64,000 nt of DNA from Zoroaster sp. YZ-2022 (GCA_029582265.1 CM055830.1:24722163-24786162), one strand, 5' to 3'; numbered from the stretch's first letter, positions 1 through 11,654 are shown. Notes: a model not told the origin generated them from the letters alone. A program made the numbers and translations.

Positions 1-1024
1 GCCTTGGCTGCGAATTTAATCAGTTGCGCTTCAAATTTTTAAATAGCGCTCAAAATATCCTTGCCAGCTGCGACTTGAATACAATTTTTGACTGTGCGAA
101 AACTGGGGAGCCCTTTTCGATCCGCACTTGGCTAAATCGATTAAGCGCGTACTTATGGATATTTCAGATAAGGTTGGAAGAAGCTTGCTCCAAATCTTCA
201 CTAACTGATTATGTAACCATCAAAGATCGCCCATGTTTAGAAAGTTATCTTTTGGATAAAACTGACTTCCATGGCGCCAGTCTCAAATTTAAACTTCGCT
301 CCAACACTCTTCCACTCAATCGCAGAATTAGAAATTGGACGGCAGATAATGACGGTACATGCAACCTATGTAACTCAGGTATTGAAGATGTTAGACACTT
401 CTTGTTTACATGTCATGCTCTTAATAATATTAGATCCGAAGAATATACAAAGTTAGAAAACTATCTTATGTCAAATGAATATTATGATATATGGGAGCTT
501 TTTATATCCGGCAGCTTAGATGTTAAATATCATCTCACACTTGGGAGCACCTCAAGTATATTCTGTAATATAGAAAATGCCGATATAATTTATTCATTAT
601 TTTATACTTTCTGTAAATCATATGTTAAGCGTGCGTGGAAATTGAGATCCGATTATTATTCGGACTACAATGTAAATAATCTCTTCTTGCATACTTCGTT
701 GCTGTAATTTTGTTTATATATGTTTTATATTTTTACTATATTTTCTAGAACTCATTTTAAATCAACTTGGGTTCCAATGGTCATTGATAGCTATATGATT
801 GATGGTACACCCTCAGATTTGGTGTCGCGCGTGCATCCCTTGTCCTGGACAACACCTACGACGTCAAAGCTGAGAGTGTATCATCACACATTTTTGTATC
901 TTGTTAATTTGCTTTTAAATGTGTTTTGTATTATTTATGTGTATGTGTGTCGGACGCACCGCCTTTTGGCCGAGTGCCACTGTTGTAAAAGTGTAAGTCC
1001 AAATAAATAAATAAATAAATAAAT
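1..1024 (+). mobile_element. 3' end of a non-LTR retrotransposon (LINE-A)
   Basis: The window opens inside a LINE. A C-terminal coding fragment (3-707) is followed by about 300 bases of 3' untranslated sequence and an (AAAT)n tail at about 1003-1024. The block from about 675 to 1020 recurs almost base for base at 12013-12357 with the same tail, as expected for 5'-truncated retrotransposition of one family. The 5' part, including the polymerase core, lies outside the window. Confidence 0.8.
3..707 (+). pseudogene. C-terminal fragment of LINE reverse transcriptase protein
   Basis: The frame is open from the window edge to a stop at 707, so this is a 5'-truncated view of a longer protein. The recognisable part is the C-terminal zinc-knuckle-like motif of many non-LTR polyproteins: the stretch RSNTLPLNRRIRNW is followed by CNLC, about nine residues, then HFLFTC (a C-x2-C-x-H-x-C arrangement). 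Polymerase motifs are not visible because they would lie upstream. No host function is suggested. Clade is undetermined; CR1/L2, Tx1 or I-like elements all carry similar tails. Confidence 0.7.
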
Positions 1025-2025
1025 ATTAACCTCCGACAATTAACCTTCGATCACAGACTTGGGAATGTTGTTCGTCGTTTGTACATACCCTATTGCGAAT
1101 TAGTCCAAAAGTGGACGGAACAATCTGATTGGTCGGAAAGCCTTCCATAACATGAATATTCAAACTAAACTTCTACATGCAGTTGGAGGAGATGTACTCA
1201 ACGATTCCATTTAAACTGTAGGTAAGACGTTTTTTGTAGAGAAGGAATTATGTATTTTATTTTGTGCTTTTTTACAACTCTTAGATCTCATTAAATTTAC
1301 CTATCATTTCAAATACTATTTACGTACCGAGCATTGTACAAATTTAATATCGAATGAATATTACAGAAATAATTTTAAGCGAGTGTAACCTGTAAGTAAT
1401 AGACGCGGCCTACAAGGTTTTTGTGGCCTCCTGATTGGCCATCTCTCTAGCATCCGTATTATTATGTAAATTTTAGCTATGAATACATGAATATCCCACA
1501 AACACAAGAGGATCAAGTCTGAGATTGCGAGTGAGGGCTGTGATAGCCAGTAGGGGTAAACGGCGTTTTGCGTGGCTGATGCAGACAAAAATAACCGCGA
1601 TCTCAGACTTGAAATCAAGTCTACGTCCTGGCTGTGTCAATGTATATCAGAACTGTCGATTTTCATTGAATAACATCTTCCTTATTTTGGCAATTTAAAA
1701 AAAGAAAATGCCATGAATAAACGTTGTATACATTTAATTTTAAGTTCTGTATAATTTTTCTTGAAAATTATTTATTTTATTTTTATAAATTACAAACTTT
1801 AGCACATCATACACTTTTCAAATGTTTCCCAAAATGTTGTATATGTGGAGTATGGTGAGTTTTTATTTGCTAAGTTTTGGTACGCCATGCACTATCGACC
1901 GCGTCGGGGGACGCCGTACTCGTCACTTCCCACCGTTATGAATATTTGTTCTTTCATTTCCTGCCAGTGACTTAGCACATTTAATTGATAAGATTGGACA
2001 ATGATAATGTTTTTAATTTGTTTGA
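1025..2025. other. Unassigned intergenic stretch
   Basis: AT-rich sequence between two LINEs. The short open frames (for example 1361-1618 minus) show no family motif. I see no TIR pair, tandem array or splice-flanked conserved exon here. Confidence 0.5.
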
Positions 2026-2044
2026 ATATTTCATCATCATCATT

Positions 2045-2653
2045 TCGACCGCAGTCGACCATCATTATCATCATGGGTGCAGACAACAGCATAACTAGAC
2101 TTCCAAACTCTGCGGTCCTCCATTAGGGATGCCAGTTCTGAAGTGTTTTCTAATCCAGTGTCCTCAAGGAGAACCTGCACATGTGTCGTGTACCTGATGA
2201 TCCATGTTTGGGTTCCCAGAGAAGAAGTCTATTTGCTGCTTCTTCTTGATGGCGATAGAAATGGCCGGCAGCACTCAATCTGCGTTCTCTCACTTTATGG
2301 GTGACTTTAGGAATATCTTCGTACAGCTCATTGTTTGGTACCTTGTCCCTCCAACTTATGTTCAGAGCAGCTCTCAGCAATCTGGTGTAACAACCGTCCA
2401 GACTTTTCTCAAGTTGCTTTGTCAAGGTCCATGATTCTGAACCATAGAGAAGTACTGGCTCAACCAATGTTTGAAAGATGTTTATCTTCATTTGTCGTGG
2501 GAGTTCCGATTTCCAGATCTGCTGAAGTTTGTTGATGGATTTCCAGGCTTGCCCCTTCCTGACATGTATGTCCTGACATGTTGATGCAATCCAAGCACCC
2601 AGGTACTTGAAGTCTTGAACTTGTTGTAGTGTACTGCCATTCATAGTACACAC
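2045..2653 (-). pseudogene. RTE LINE C-terminal region after the RT core
   Basis: The thumb/C-terminal segment typical of BovB-like RTE proteins is visible: DFKYLGAWI, then WKSELPRQMKINIFQ, LLYGSESWTLT, and YTRLLRAALNISWRDKVPNN. The listed frame ends at 2150, but a neighbouring frame continues with VLLEDTGLENTSELASLMED down to about 2045, so another frameshift separates them. It follows the polymerase frame directly. Confidence 0.7.
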
Positions 2654-2683
2654 TAATACATTGCCGGGATGTCTGGTTGAAGG

Positions 2684-4117
2684 TCATGTACTGCGGGTTT
2701 TCTTGGAGTTGATATGTAGCCCAATTTTTGCTGCCTGAGTTTCCAAAGCCAAGAGAAGTTCCTGTGCTTGCTCCACTGTATCAGAGAGCAAGGCTAGGTC
2801 ATCAGCAAAACCAAGGTCTGTAATGGTCTGCTTTCCAATTCGTCTTGACTGTCTTGGTTTGATGGTAAAGCCAAGTTCTTGAGCCCTGTCCTCTGGTATG
2901 GCTTTTCGGAGACAGTAGTCCAAAACTGTGATAAACAGGAAAGGAGCTAGTGTGTCACCTTGTAACACACCTGCTTGAATTTCAAAGACTTCTGTTTCTC
3001 CATCGGGTGAAATGATCTTAGCCCTTGTAGTCTCATACATGTTGCTGATAGCTGAGACAATCTTCACTGGGATGCCATATGCTGACAGGATCTTGCACAT
3101 TTTAGCCCTGTGAATACTGTCAAAGGCCTTCCGGAAGTCCACAAAGGTCAAGACTGCAGGCAGTTTTCGGGCTTGAACCCCTTCAAGTAGGCGACGAAGT
3201 GCCAGAATTTGACCAATAGTTCCTCTTCCTTGTCGAAATCCATTTTGATTGAACCTCAGAAGCGGATCAATATGGTCACTAATGCGAGAGAGTAACATTC
3301 TATTGAAGGTCTTGCTAATGATGGATGTCAAGCTGATCCCTCTGTAGTTATCTGGATTACTTAGGTCGCCAGACTTTGGTATGGGGACTATATTTGTAAT
3401 ATTCCAAACCTCTGGTCTTTGGCCCAAGTGAAGTGCAGCGTTGCAGAAATGAAGGAGAATGTCATTGATGTTACAATATTTGATGACTTCTCCCGGGATT
3501 TCATCCGCCCCACAACTCTTTCCATTTTTAAGCTGATCAATGACCTCCTGCAATTCCTCTTCGTCAAAGCTATCTGTTCGAATTGGAAGCTCAGAAAAGA
3601 CTTGTTCTATTTCTTCATCCTCATCAGTAACTACAGGGGGATTTCCCAGGAGATTTTTGAATGCTTTGTACCAGTTGTCAAGTCTCTCCTGTTGAGATCG
3701 ACCCTTCACCTGTCCTTCTTTGGCTCCCTTTCTGCCTGTGATGTTATTTATAGTTTTCCATGCTGATGAGATGTTCTTTCCTTTGCTCTCCTCCTTGATT
3801 TCACCAATTTGCCTCTGTAGAAAGTCTTGGTTAGCTTCGAGATATGCTTTGTCTAGGTTTTCCTTGGCTGATTGCAGGTTCTTTCTTGTTTGTGGATTGT
3901 TGTGCAAGTTGTTACTTTCTGATGCCTTCTGTAACTCAGTTCTTGCTACTGAAACCCTCATGTCCTCACTTGCCAGAAGTTTCCTATCTCTCTTCTTCTT
4001 GGGTAAAAGTTTAGCAGCTGTCTCACTGTTTGCTTTCACCAGGTAATTGTATTGAGTAGAGATATCATTCTGTTCCCCATCTGTTCTCAAGCATTCATAT
4101 CGGTTTCTTATTTCCAC
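2684..4117 (-). pseudogene. RTE LINE reverse transcriptase domain
   Basis: A 477-codon frame holds a nearly complete non-LTR reverse transcriptase. In order: a basic coiled N-terminal region, IVPIPKSGDLSNPDNYRGIS, then NQNGFRQGRGT, the first catalytic Asp in TFVDFRKAFDSIHR, QAGVLQGDTLAPFLF, and the active-site FADD box in LGFADDLALLSDT. The frame stops just after GLHINSKKT, and homologous sequence continues in other frames from about 2690, so frameshifts have inactivated it. The motif set and the linked APE nuclease point to the RTE clade. Confidence 0.85.
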
Positions 4118-4124
4118 ACCATAT

Positions 4125-4805
4125 CTAGCTTGGAGATCTGTCTCCTCTAAGAGCTGTCCAGTAATACCTGGCTTTCCTACTCTGCTTCATATTAGCACGA
4201 AAACGAAGTTTCAGGGATGCAACTACAGCTCGGTGGTCTGAGCCAAGTGATGAAAAACTGCTGTATGTCTCTACATCTTGAAGGCATCCACGCCATTTGC
4301 GACGTATGAGTATGTAATCCAACTGTGATTTGATGCCATTAGCGGAGTTTAGGTGGGTCATAAGCTTACCATGTCTCTTCCTGAAGGAGGTGTTTCCAAT
4401 AACAAGATCTGTTGCCTCAGCAAGCTCAAATAACATTTGACCATTGTAGTTTGTTTTCTGATGATAACTAATATCAGTCCCTATCCTCGCATTCATGTCT
4501 CCAAGTACAATGAGAAAGTTATGAGATGGTACCTTTCTAATCGTATCTTCAAGATCTTGGTAGAACTGCTGGACTTCCTTTTCCTGCATCTTTCTTGCTG
4601 AGGTGCTTCCACATGGGAGAGTTGGTGAATAAGCAGTTATAATTGTTGGTGTTGGATTTCCATTAAAGTTAGCTTTGATGATCCTGGCGGATACTCTCTC
4701 AACAGAAGCCAAAGCGTCCCTTGCATGCTTACTCAGTAGAAATCCCACTCCTCTCACTGCTGCATTCATTGCATTCCTTTCAGCAGAGGCTGTAACCAAG
4801 GTATA
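4125..4805 (-). pseudogene. RTE LINE endonuclease, C-terminal part
   Basis: This continues the domain broken at 7031. Catalytic-site motifs are in the expected order: GDMNARIGTD (Asp and Asn), QLDYILIRRKWR, and SDHRAVV (the terminal Asp-His pair). The sequence reads YTLVTASAERNAMNAA from the junction. Near 4150 a one-base frameshift ends the frame at 4125; an alternative frame carries ETDLQARYGVEIRNRYE into the polymerase frame that follows. The nuclease and polymerase were therefore originally one polyprotein. Confidence 0.8.
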
Positions 4806-4906
4806 GTTGTCAGGCGCGGATCCAGGAATTTTTTAGACGGGGGGCACACCCAACACGAACATTTTTTTCCCTCTGCTAACATTGTATGTTTGTAATCATG
4901 TTTTTT

Positions 4907-6202
4907 AGGTGTTCGGGTATGTACCCGAAACACCTATTGTTTTTGTTCTTTTTTTTCTTCTCCTTCTTCTTCTTCTTCTTCTTCTCCCCATAGACTGTCT
5001 ACAAAAAAACACATACTTGCAAACTTCACATGAACTTGAAACTTGGCATATACTTAGAACATAACACGTAGATGAAACATAATTTGTGACGTCATTATTA
5101 GGTCATCAGATATCGAATTACGATAAATCAAAGTTTAATATTAAAAAAAATCATATCTCAACAACCACAACAGGTAAATTCACAGTTTTTGTACCATTGT
5201 ATAGATTGTTAATTGTCGAAAAATATTTACACAAAGGTGACCCCAATTTGGCCTTACTTCCTGTCCAAACCGGAAGTCAAAGTTTAATATTAAAAAAAAT
5301 CATATCTCAACAACCACAAGGAGTAAATTCACAATCTTTCCACCATTGTATAGATTGTTAATTGTCAAAAATTATTTACAAAAAGGTGACCCCAATTTGA
5401 CCTTACTTCCTGTCCAAACCGGAAGTCAAAGTTTAATATTTAAAAAAAATCATATCTCAACAACCACAAGAGGTAAATTGACATTTTTTGCACCAATGTA
5501 TAGATTTTTAATTGCCGAAAAATATTTACACAAAGGTGACCCCAATTTGACCTTACTTCCTGTCCAAACCGGAAGTCAAAGTTTAATATTTAAAAAAATC
5601 ATATCTCAACAACCACAAGGGGTAAATTCACAATCTTTCCACCATTGTATAGATTGTTAATTGTCAAAAATTATTTACAAAAAGGTGACCCCAATTTGAC
5701 CTTACTTCCTGTCCAAACCGGAAGTCAAAGTTTAATATTTAAAAAAAGTCATATCTCAACAACCACAAGAGGTAAATTGAAATTTTTTGCACCATTGTAT
5801 AGATTTTAATTGCCGAAAAATATTTACACAAAGGTGACCCCAATTTGACCTTACTTCCTCTCCAAACTGGAAGTCAAAGTTTAATATTTAAAAAAATCAT
5901 ATCTCAATAACCACAAGACGTAAATTCACGGTTTTCACCATTGTACAGATCGTTAACTGTAAAAAAATATTTACAAAAAGGTGACCCCAATTTGACCTTT
6001 ACTTCCTGTCCAAACCGGAAGTCAAAGTTTAATATTAACATAATTTCTAAATTCAGTATTGTATTGTATTCAAATAAACTTCTCTTGCGAGAACTTCAAC
6101 AGACGTTAACATTTGACTTCTCCAACACTTCGAATTGATGACGTAACCATTTTAACTTCAACCGAACACCTTGTTTTTGTTGTGACAAAAATTTATATCT
6201 AG
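4907..6202 (+). mobile_element. Helentron-like non-autonomous element, copy A
   Basis: The 5' end is a hairpin, AGGTGTTCGGGTA followed by its near-complement, then T- and TTC-rich sequence. The middle holds about six units of a 149-bp tandem repeat (5130 to about 6040) with the core GGTGACCCCAATTTGACC. The 3' end carries the complement of the 5' start (CGAACACCT at about 6163), a small hairpin (TTTTTGT/ACAAAAA) and terminal CTAG at 6199-6202 before T. Subterminal inverted repeat, 3' hairpin, CTAG end and central array match HINE/'pearl'-type Helentron derivatives. No Rep/helicase is encoded. Confidence 0.7.
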
Positions 6203-6216
6203 TTTTCTCTTTGTTT

Positions 6217-6323
6217 TCGCGCCTTAAGCGCCCAGCAGGGTGGATATGTGCGCGCTACAAATCTTTATCATTATCATTATCATTATCATTATCATTATCA
6301 TTATCATTATCATTATCATTATC

Positions 6324-6360
<37 letters not shown>
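6217..6360 (+). mobile_element. SINE 3'-tail remnant with (TTATCA)n array
   Basis: The stretch GCGCCTTAAGCGCC, then GGATATGTGCGCGCTA, resembles the 3' end of the SINE at 21077-21409 (GCGCCTTGAGCACC, then GGATACGTGCGCTATA). It runs into about 15 copies of TTATCA (from about 6264) and ends in ATT repeats, like that SINE's ATT tail. The microsatellite probably grew from the SINE tail. Open frames read through it are artefacts. Confidence 0.6.
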
Positions 6361-7030
6361 CGGCGTTGGGTCCGGGGCCCGCTTAAGGGCCCCGGAAAAT
6401 TTTGGATTCTGGATGCTCTGTGGTGCAATCTGAGGCGATTCCTGGCCAGTTTCACCTGACTTTTTTTGCAAAAGTTTTCAAGATTATATGGAGAATATAT
6501 ATATATATCATTATTTTAGCCATTATTTTAGCGATGTCATGACTACAACAATATAAGTTTCTCCCTCCCCGATTTATGGCATTTAATTTGCAGTTTTTCA
6601 CTTCAGTTTTAATTTATCCGGAATTTTTCTTGGTTTTAATTCAGTCCAGTTGAAATTTTCAAGAAAAGGGCTTCATTTCATACTGTTCCTTGCCCTGTGT
6701 TAAAACCATCGGCAGATCAGCTGCAAGACTCATCGTACTTCGCAGGCCTATGCGTACTGGCGTAGAATCCGACAGTAAATTGACATCGGCGAATGTAATT
6801 TCCACACGGTACCCCGACCCTTCTTCAGACGAAACAATTTATAGATGTGGAGGAATCGGGTCAAGAAACCAGACTAGCTTGCTTTGCACCCGATCACAGA
6901 CTACCGATTGCAAACGAAATGTAGTCTAACTAATTATTTTTTTCCCCTTTTTTTATATTTTTTTTAAATACTCAATTTACCCGGGGGGCACGTGCCCCCG
7001 CGGACCCCCCCTGGATCCGCGCCTGGTTGT

Positions 7031-7325
7031 GGGGTTGTTTTTCATACTGTATCTCAGCTCCATCCGCTCTATGTACAATGCGATGTTCCTGGATAGCTAC
7101 AATATCATAGCTGTATTGGTAGGACATTTGTGTAAGTTCTTGTCTCAAATGGTCTGTACGGAGTGTCCTTGTGTTGAAGGTGGCAATGTATCGTGTCACT
7201 TTGCTCTTGAGTAGCCGAGTAGCCCACTTTTCACGAAGATCCCTCGGCTGGTAGTCCTCCGCGCGGACCTTGTTTATGGCAGGCGACATCCGAGCTGCAT
7301 TAACTCTATACACTGTGTCTGTCAT
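7031..7325 (-). pseudogene. RTE LINE endonuclease, N-terminal part
   Basis: This is the first part of an APE-type (exonuclease-endonuclease-phosphatase) nuclease. The start Met is at 7325. Visible motifs are YIATFNTRTLR (the N-containing first motif) and DIVAIQEHRI, with the metal-binding Glu of QEH. The domain breaks off after QYEKQPHN, exactly at the GTTGT duplication flanking the inserted transposon. The rest of the domain resumes at 4805. In the intact LINE this nuclease would nick target DNA to prime reverse transcription. Confidence 0.8.
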
Positions 7326-7330
7326 GATTA

Positions 7331-8857
7331 ATAGATAGTTTTCTTGAATATTTAATAATTTAAAAAAAATATTTTTGACAATGCCGTTTTGACTTTTTAG
7401 TATGCCAATTACTGTACAGACGGTCTACATTATGGAAAAGTTTCATGTAAAAAGTCTCAAATAATCAACGCGCTGTAAAACGTGTGTGCACACACACAAC
7501 GTGTGGGTATGTGTGCACGCGCGCGCTTGAGGGTCAATTGTAAATACAGTGTGTACACGGACTGTACCATTCTTAAAATAGGTAAACAAAAAGGATGTAC
7601 AACAAGATTCGTTGAGTCCGACGAAAATATTTAACCAATCACAGCTAATTTAACACACAACATAAACGAATATAATAGCGGGAAATAACGGAAACCCCAC
7701 CTGCGTACGTTATGTAGTTACGAATGAGGGCGTCTTTTATGTAGCTGTCACAAGTCAGTGCGTGCAAGCCACATACTTCTGGTCCAAAAACGATGCGGTT
7801 TTTGGACTTGAGATAAGTATTTTGCAGGACCGTCCGACAAATTTTTGTGACCATTTTCAATAAAATAAGGGTCATTTGAAGACAAACAAATAAAGGTTGG
7901 AGTGCCGAGTTCCCCGTTGTTGTACATATTTTTTACTTCCCGTGGCAAGCGTTTTTCGGCGAAATACTGATATTGGGACTGTGCTGAAAAGTGCGTGTTG
8001 AAGAGTCGGGCGCAAAAGAGACTACTTTTCCATATGCAATTGACGAAATAGACTATCGTGTAAAATACATTCGATTTAAATCTGTACAATCTTTGCTTGC
8101 CTAAAAACACTAAAATGTTATTCATTTTGTGCTGATTTATACGACAGTGTGCCTGTTTTATTTAGGTAAACTAAAGAAATAGTTTAAAATAGCAATTATT
8201 TATAGCAATAGAAAACTTTTTTCGTTGGTTTTTTAAAGTAATTTTAAAGTAAGTGTCGATTTTTTTTCTTGCAAATCATTTTTCAACTGTTTGAGTTAAA
8301 CATATTTAAATATAATAAATATCGTATATATAGACAGAAATTCAACTATTTTCTGCATGTCCAACGTGTGTAAATGATGTTTGATTTTGATCCTTGCTCA
8401 TTACAAATTTTGCCGAGCGTCGTCTGCTAAGCGTATACGGCGAACGTTAATAGTGTATTGCGAAATCATGACCTCTGGAACTAAGTGTCGCGTATGTTAA
8501 CTACTATGGACACACGTGTAAGTGTGTACGGTATTTAACGTTCACTTTTTTGTACATGTACGTGTACATGTACTGTACATTATTAACGTTGTGTGCGGTG
8601 TGGGATGTTGGCGGCGCGGCTTCCTTGCGCATGCAAAACACAAGAGCTAGTTTAACAAAAGTGCCTCAACGTGAAAGGTCTTATGTTCTTGTTTGGTTGA
8701 TTCATACAGACCTCACCCTGGGTAGATATTATTGTTGACACCATGTAACGTTGAAATATTATTTCTTTGTAACCGGTGTAAGTTAGACAGGAGTCTAACG
8801 TAAAACTGACTGTTGATCGGAGACCGGCTAACGTTAACCATAAACGACACAGCCTCA
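7331..8857. other. Unassigned stretch with CA/GT-rich patch
   Basis: No recognisable gene. A CA/GT/CG alternating patch lies at about 7485-7530. A 125-codon minus-strand frame (8125-7748) contains SSNDPYFIENGHKNLSDG but no family motif and no clear splice context; I leave it uncalled. A cluster of tandem TACATGTA-type octamers lies at about 8553-8580. Confidence 0.4.
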
Positions 8858-8891
8858 GGTAGGTAGGTAGGTAGGTAGGTAGGTAGGTAGG
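8858..8891 (+). repeat. (GGTA)n microsatellite
   Basis: About eight uninterrupted copies of the tetramer GGTA. Confidence 0.95.
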
Positions 8892-9000
8892 ATGGTACGT
8901 ATGCGGTAAAGATATCTCGACCCTTGTGACAACTCGACCTAAAAAACTCGACCATTGAATCTTCAGGAAAGAATTTTGTTTCCAACCGCCAATTTTTAAG

Positions 9001-10676
9001 GGTCCTACTAAGTACTACTACTAGTACTAAAAAGCGTCAAGGACGGATTCGTGGCGTCAAGGCCTACATCTCAAGGCCTACATCTCAAGGCATCAACATG
9101 AATGATCAAGGGTTTTTCTACGACCCCAACGAGTATTAATAATACTTTTTTTTAGTGGACAACAACATGTGAAATAGGGCTAAATATCTAGAGTAAGAGT
9201 AAGAGTTAATGTGATATACAAATATTTTTTTGGAATTTATAAAAGACTTAGTTATTAGTATACCATGAAAATTGGTTATTTAAGTTTGACAAACGTTAAT
9301 ATTTTACGGCAGCCATTTTCCTCTTCCCTGTTCGGTCATGCGCATAGGACTGTATTATTTCTGCGCATGACCAAACTGGGGAAATGCAAAATGGCCGCCG
9401 TAAAATGTTAACTTTTGTCACATTTAAATATATCCTCAATTTACCCTAAATGACGCACCTAAGGTTATATCATCAAGTGGACGGTAACTTACAAATGAAA
9501 TTAGCAGTTTGGTGTTTCAGTTTGTTTCAGTGAAGGATTCTCTTGTAAACTGCTGAATTTCGATGCATGATCATACGCGTGGACGTCTTGAGCGCCATTT
9601 TTTTGAGACGCACACGGCACAGAATTGTGGTCATCAAAAAATTGATGTTGGTATAATGACTCACCCCAAACTGTTAAAGTTGATGGGGGCACAGAAAATG
9701 TACCCAAGAAGAAAAACAGTTGAAATCATGTTTCATCTTATTCCAGATGGTTGTAAAATTGTTTTTAAACATGAAAATAAAAATATTGTTTTCGATTTTT
9801 AAAATAAAATGGTATAATTTGGAGAAGCTCTCAAAACTTTTAATCAATATTCTTGAAAGACCAATAAAATGGAAGGTGGTTAAATTTCTTGCAAAAAGTA
9901 CTTTAAAACTTTGAAATGTGTAAAATTGCTGTTAACATTTTGTCAAATAAAAGATTTCTTTTCATAATCATGATATTAATGTTTCATTTTCTCAATAATT
10001 TTCCACTACCGTTGAAATAAACACCAACGAATTAAGTAGTCTTCGTTCGCTTCTATAAGGAATGTGTCCAATTTGAGGATCAGTATTTCTTTAAAAAATC
10101 ATTGCAAATGCAAAGCATTCATATATTTTGGTTTCCACAGGCAACAGCTTGTTGATGGCATAGAACAATAATATCACAGATGTTCGTGAAAAAAAATTGA
10201 GGTCATGTAAATCTCTTACTATTTGTATCTAGTAAAATCAGTGGTTAAACAACTTTTTCCACTTTCATAAGCACTAACTTTCCAGTAAATCATACAATTT
10301 CACTATAATTTTTATTTCTGTAACAAGCACGACTTAGATAAGTTTATGCAACCAGTAATCCGCCATAGTTTTGTAAGTTTTCCGAGAAATGCTAAGCCAA
10401 AAGTAGGTGCGTCATTTCACGAGTGCGGCGAATTACGTACATGGACGATACATTTTTTCATGGTAAAGACTTTTATAAAATCCGAAAAAATATTTGAATA
10501 TCACATTAACGCTTCCTCTAGATACATGTATTTAGCCTTATTTCACATGTTGTTGTCTGCTATTTTTACTCGTTGTGGTCATAGAAAAATGCCTTGAGAT
10601 GTAGGCCTAGGCCTCGATGCCAAATCCAGGCCGCCTTGATGCCGCGAATCCATCCTTGACACTTTTTAGTAGGACC
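9001..10676. mobile_element. Foldback-type DNA element with long inverted ends
   Basis: Starts GGTCCTACTAAGTACTACTA and ends with TTTTTAGTAGGACC. Inside each end, matching inverted blocks of roughly 80 bases contain GCGTCAAGGACGGATTCGTGG on the left (9034 on) and a diverged complement on the right (about 10590-10660), plus the CAAGGCCTACATCTCAAGG motif. No clean target duplication is visible and no transposase is encoded. A smaller foldback (9289-9420) lies inside. The 9480-9590 segment resembles 47640-47740. Confidence 0.5.
9289..9420. repeat. Foldback (inverted repeat) about 130 bp
   Basis: Two arms of about 55 bases face each other: GACAAACGTTAATATTTTAC with GGCAGCCATTTT and GGTCATGCGCA on the left, and their near-complements TGCGCATGACC, AAAATGGCCGCC and GTAAAATGTTAACTTTTGTC on the right. 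A short loop lies around 9345-9360. Confidence 0.75.
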
Positions 10677-10682
10677 GCTTTT

Positions 10683-11154
10683 GGGTAGAATGTCGTATCC
10701 GACCGCCACTTTTTCTCATTCAATATAACCAATAATGTAATCTTACCTACCTAGTATTAGTAAGGTGGAGAACATATGGATGATGATGGACATGTACTTC
10801 AAATTATTCCAGGATATTTATTTCATGAAAAATCAGGCATTTTTGGTATACGATGACTTCCTCTGTCATGTCAGTCTGATCTTACAAGTAAACTCCACAA
10901 TTAGTGACCAACACAGTCATTGTACATGTACATGCGCAGTGGCAACTATAATAGGATCCTTCTATTTTCTGAAGGGGAGGATTTTTTTAGAAGGGAAATA
11001 AAGTCCGAAAACCATCATAAAAGTGGATTTTAATGATAGTTTTCACTTTCTGTACCACCAAAAATCAATAGAATATTTTTTTAACTGGTTAGTGGTTGCA
11101 AAATAATTCCAAAAAAACCCATAAAAAGTGGCAGTCGGATATGATATTCTTTCC
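10683..11154 (+). mobile_element. MITE family M1, copy 1
   Basis: A 472-bp element with inverted ends containing GAATGTCGTATCCGACCGCC and its diverged complement at the right. It is flanked by the 8-bp direct repeat CCGCTTTT (10675-10682 and 11155-11162). It is non-coding. An 8-bp duplication fits hAT or Merlin/P-like superfamilies; the terminal GG does not resolve which. It carries a TACATGTA octamer at 10923-10930 that copy 2 lacks. Confidence 0.85.
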
Positions 11155-11184
11155 CCGCTTTTTAACCTTTTCATTACAGATTTG

Positions 11185-11646
11185 GGAAAGAATGTCGTAT
11201 CCGGCCGCCACTTTTTTTCATTAAATATAACCAGTAATGTAATTTTACCTACCTGGTAAGGTGGAGAACATATGGATGATGATGGACATATACTTCAAAT
11301 TATTCCAAGATATTTATTTCATGAAAAATCAGGCATTTTTGGTATACAATGACTTCCTCAGTCATGTCAGTCTGATCTTGTAAACTCCACAATTAGTGAC
11401 CAACACAGTCATTGTACATGCGTAGTGGCAACTATAATAGGATCCTTCTACATGTATTTTCTGAAGGGGAGGATTTTTTTTAGAAGGGAAATCAAGTCCG
11501 AAAACCATCATAAAAGTGGATTTTAAAGATAGTTTTCGCTTTCTGTACCACCAAAAATCGATAGAATGATTTTTAACTGGTTAGTGGTTGCAAAAAAAAT
11601 CCAAAAAAGCCCTTAAAAAGTGGCGGCCGGATACGACATTCTTTTC
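11185..11646 (+). mobile_element. MITE family M1, copy 2
   Basis: A 462-bp sister of copy 1 in the same orientation, only 30 bases downstream. Its own 8-bp target duplication is CAGATTTG (11177-11184 and 11647-11654). Different duplications show two independent insertions rather than one tandem duplication. The inverted ends match over about 30 bases with one mismatch. It carries TACATGTA at 11449-11456 where copy 1 has only TA (10963-10964). Confidence 0.85.
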
Positions 11647-11654
11647 CAGATTTG

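Larger units (their letters stand above)
4811..7025. mobile_element. Non-autonomous hAT-like transposon inserted in the RTE LINE
   Basis: The ends are perfect 16-bp inverted repeats, CAGGCGCGGATCCAGG at 4811-4826 and its complement at 7010-7025. They are flanked by the 5-bp direct repeat GTTGT (4806-4810 and 7026-7030). Excision with one GTTGT copy restores the LINE nuclease frame, so the boundaries are well supported. CAGG-type termini with a 5-bp duplication fit the hAT5-like group. No transposase is encoded. The inside is filled by a Helentron-like element and a SINE scrap; near its right end are G/C palindromes such as GGGGGCACGTGCCCCC. Confidence 0.85.
2026..7330 (-). mobile_element. RTE-type LINE, minus strand, split by a DNA transposon
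   Basis: Read on the minus strand, the order is APE-type endonuclease (7325-7031, then 4805-4125), reverse transcriptase (4117-2684) and a C-terminal region (2653 to about 2045) that ends at an (ATG/ATC)n-like tail near 2045-2026. This layout and a short-repeat 3' tail are typical of the RTE clade. The element is interrupted by a 2215-bp insertion (4811-7025). Removing the insertion and one copy of the 5-bp duplication GTTGT restores the endonuclease reading frame. Several later frameshifts show it is dead. Confidence 0.85.

Noticed and set aside
2335..4046. Plus-strand frames opposite the LINE
   Set aside because: Shadows of the reverse transcriptase coding strand.
6211..6459. Ser/Leu-, His/Tyr- and Asp/Asn-repeat frames on both strands
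   Set aside because: Translations of the (TTATCA)n microsatellite in several frames.
7748..8125. 125-codon minus-strand frame as a gene
   Set aside because: No domain motif, no conserved splice context, surrounded by repeats; length alone is not enough.
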